In this document: in pieces, positions 4,241 through 5,898 of the stretch
Layout of the letters: each line of letters starts with the position of its first letter
How positions within the stretch are numbered: position 1 is the first letter of the stretch
DNA from: Gammaproteobacteria bacterium
GTDB lineage: Bacteria > Pseudomonadota > Gammaproteobacteria > Steroidobacterales > Steroidobacteraceae
Direction of reading: 5' to 3'
Assembly (NCBI GenBank): GCA_029857655.1
Contig: JAOUGR010000140.1
Location: forward strand, 1-5,898
Length of the DNA stretch: 5,898 bases
Made by a program: the position numbers and the translations under genes
The notes under the pieces: generated by a model
What the model saw: the letters and a program-made list of their open reading frames with translations, nothing else
Databases searched by the model: none
What the model was told of the DNA's origin: nothing

Positions 4241-5898
4241 TTACTTCAGATCAAAGCGATCGTTCTGCATTACCTTGGTCCATGCGGCGACGAAGTCATT
4301 GACGAACTTGTCATGCGCATCATCGGCTGCATAAACTTCTGCAACGGCACGTAGCTCCGAGTTTGAACCGAACACCAGGTCGACCGGTGTTGCCGTCCAC
4401 TTGACCTTGCCGCTGGCACGATCCTTACCTACATACAGACCCTCAGCCTCGGAGGACTTCTCCCAGACTGCGGACATATCGAGCAGATTGACAAAGAAGT
4501 CGTTGGTCAGAGTACCGGGATGAGCGGTGAATACGCCATTCCTGGAGCCATCCGTGTTGGCGCCCAGTGCGCGCATACCACCCACCAGCACGGTCATTTG
4601 CGGCACCGTCAGGTTCAGCACATTGGCACGGTCGACCAGCGCATCGGCGGGCGAGAGCCTGGCACCTTTGCTGTAGTAGTTGCGGAAGCCATCTGCCTTC
4701 GGCTCCAGCAAGGCGAATGACTGGACATCGGTCTGCTCTTGCGTGGCGTCCGCACGACCCGGCTTGAACGGTACCGTGACGCTGTGCCCGGCATCGCTGG
4801 CGGCCTTCTCGATGGCGACGGCACCACCCAGCACGATCATGTCGGCCAGTGATACCTGCTTGCCGCCCGCGTGCGCCTTGTTGAAGTCAGCCTGAATCTT
4901 CTCAAGACCCTTCAGGACATTTGCCACCGTCTGCGGATCATTGACCGCCCAGTCTTTCTGCGGAGCCAGGCGCAAGCGGCCACCATTGGCACCACCGCGC
5001 ATGTCGGTACCGCGGAAGGAAGCGGCGGCTGCCCAGGCGGTGCGGACCAGATCAGACACGGACAGCCCCGAGGCCAGCACATCTTTTTTCAGGCTGGCCA
5101 CATCGCTGGCGTCGATCAGCTTTGTGTGATCAGAAGCCGGCACTGGATCCTGCCAGATCAGCGCATCGCTCGGAGCCTCTGCACCGACATAGCGGGCACT
5201 CGGACCCATGTCGCGGTGCGTCAGCTTGAACCAAGCACGGGCAAAGGCGTCATTGAACGCATCCGGGTCCTTGGCGAACCGCTCGGTGATCTTGCGATAG
5301 GCCGGGTCTTCCCGCAGCGACAGGTCGGTGGTCAGCATGACAACCGGATTGCGCTTGCCTGCAACGTGGGCATCGGGTGCCAGCTGGTGCAGGGACTCAT
5401 CCTTCGGAATCCACTGGACCGCACCGGCCGGGCTCTTCGTCTGCACCCATTCAAAGGCCAGCAGATTCTGCAGGTAAAGAGCAGTCCACTGCGTAGGTGT
5501 CGGGGTCCAGGCGCCCTCAAGACCACTGGTGATCGTGTCTTCGGCATTGCCCTTGCCGCACTTGCTGGTCCAGCCAAAACCCTGCGCCTCGATGCCGGCA
5601 GCGGCCGGCTCGGGGCCGGTGCAATCACCGGGATTGTGGGCGCCATGGGTCTTGCCCAGGGTGTGGCCACCGGCGATCAGCGCGACGGTCTCCTCGTCAT
5701 TCATGCCCATGCGGCCAAAGGTGTCGCGGATGTCATGCGCAGCGGCAAGCGGATCACCTGTGTGGCCGGTCGGACCTTCCGGGTTGACGTAGATCAGGCC
5801 CATCTGCACAGCGGCCAGTGGATTTTCGAGATCGCGCTTGCCACTGTAACGTTGGTCATCAGCCAGCCATTTTTTCTCGGTGCCCCAGTACACATGGT
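4241..5898 (-). CDS. katG: Catalase-peroxidase KatG (5' end outside window)
   Basis: KatG is a haem enzyme that removes hydrogen peroxide by catalase and peroxidase activity, normally in the cytoplasm. About 550 residues to the TAA stop are present; the family is about 720-740 residues long, so roughly 180 N-terminal residues are missing, including the distal Arg-Trp-His. Counting V of VYWGTEKKW (codon 5893-5891) as 1, visible key residues are Y35 ([10 protein letters not shown]) and M62 (GRMGMND) of the Met-Tyr-Trp crosslink, the proximal haem ligand H77 ([10 protein letters not shown]), W129 (ITSGLEGAW) and D190 (TTDLSLR) of the proximal triad, and R227 ([10 protein letters not shown]), the mobile arginine for catalase activity. 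The C-terminal duplicated domain is complete and ends DRFDLK. Nothing is frameshifted, so the enzyme should be functional. It is followed by a strong terminator. The promoter lies outside, so OxyR-type control cannot be assessed. Confidence 0.98.
   Translation of the reverse strand, partial: HVYWGTEKKWLADDQRYSGKRDLENPLAAVQMGLIYVNPEGPTGHTGDPLAAAHDIRDTFGRMGMNDEETVALIAGGHTLGKTHGAHNPGDCTGPEPAAAGIEAQGFGWTSKCGKGNAEDTITSGLEGAWTPTPTQWTALYLQNLLAFEWVQTKSPAGAVQWIPKDESLHQLAPDAHVAGKRNPVVMLTTDLSLREDPAYRKITERFAKDPDAFNDAFARAWFKLTHRDMGPSARYVGAEAPSDALIWQDPVPASDHTKLIDASDVASLKKDVLASGLSVSDLVRTAWAAAASFRGTDMRGGANGGRLRLAPQKDWAVNDPQTVANVLKGLEKIQADFNKAHAGGKQVSLADMIVLGGAVAIEKAASDAGHSVTVPFKPGRADATQEQTDVQSFALLEPKADGFRNYYSKGARLSPADALVDRANVLNLTVPQMTVLVGGMRALGANTDGSRNGVFTAHPGTLTNDFFVNLLDMSAVWEKSSEAEGLYVGKDRASGKVKWTATPVDLVFGSNSELRAVAEVYAADDAHDKFVNDFVAAWTKVMQNDRFDLK

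Overview
The window (about 60% G+C) looks like part of a proteobacterial, most likely gammaproteobacterial, chromosome. This rests on the gene families (LuxR-type regulator, DUF4199-like membrane protein, LytM peptidase plus bactofilin, catalase-peroxidase KatG) and on tRNA-Phe-like remnants of a type I recall from proteobacteria. I cannot assign a genus from the sequence alone.

Layout, left to right. Positions 1-166 hold the C-terminal helix-turn-helix of a LuxR/NarL-type regulator. A four-helix membrane protein (283-828, +) follows and converges with a three-gene minus-strand cluster at 888-2629. In transcription order that cluster is a membrane-anchored M23/LytM peptidase, a very short membrane-anchored coiled-coil protein, and a bactofilin. 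Each of the three has a GAGGA Shine-Dalgarno exactly 7 nt before its start, but for the middle gene the codon at that place is ATC, not ATG. Linked bactofilins and M23 peptidases act together on cell shape and local peptidoglycan remodelling in several bacteria, so this is probably a cell-envelope morphogenesis operon.

The right half looks like accessory DNA. Two direct copies of the 3' half of a tRNA-Phe-like gene (2940-2990 and 3734-3778, both minus) bracket a small segment carrying one ferritin-like/rubrerythrin-family gene (3183-3683, +). This looks like attachment-site remnants of tandem insertions into a tRNA-Phe gene. A gene-poor stretch follows, with an imperfect inverted repeat resembling an integron attC site (about 3978-4057). 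Then come a strong intrinsic terminator and the C-terminal three quarters of katG (minus strand, running off the right edge). The ferritin-like protein and KatG both belong to families linked to peroxide and iron handling, but they are on opposite strands and not in one operon.

The best candidates for something unusual are the apparent AUC start (or lost start codon) in the bactofilin operon, the tRNA 3'-fragment direct repeats flanking the ferritin-like gene, and the attC-like element. I see no CRISPR array, complete mobile element, rRNA or intact tRNA gene.
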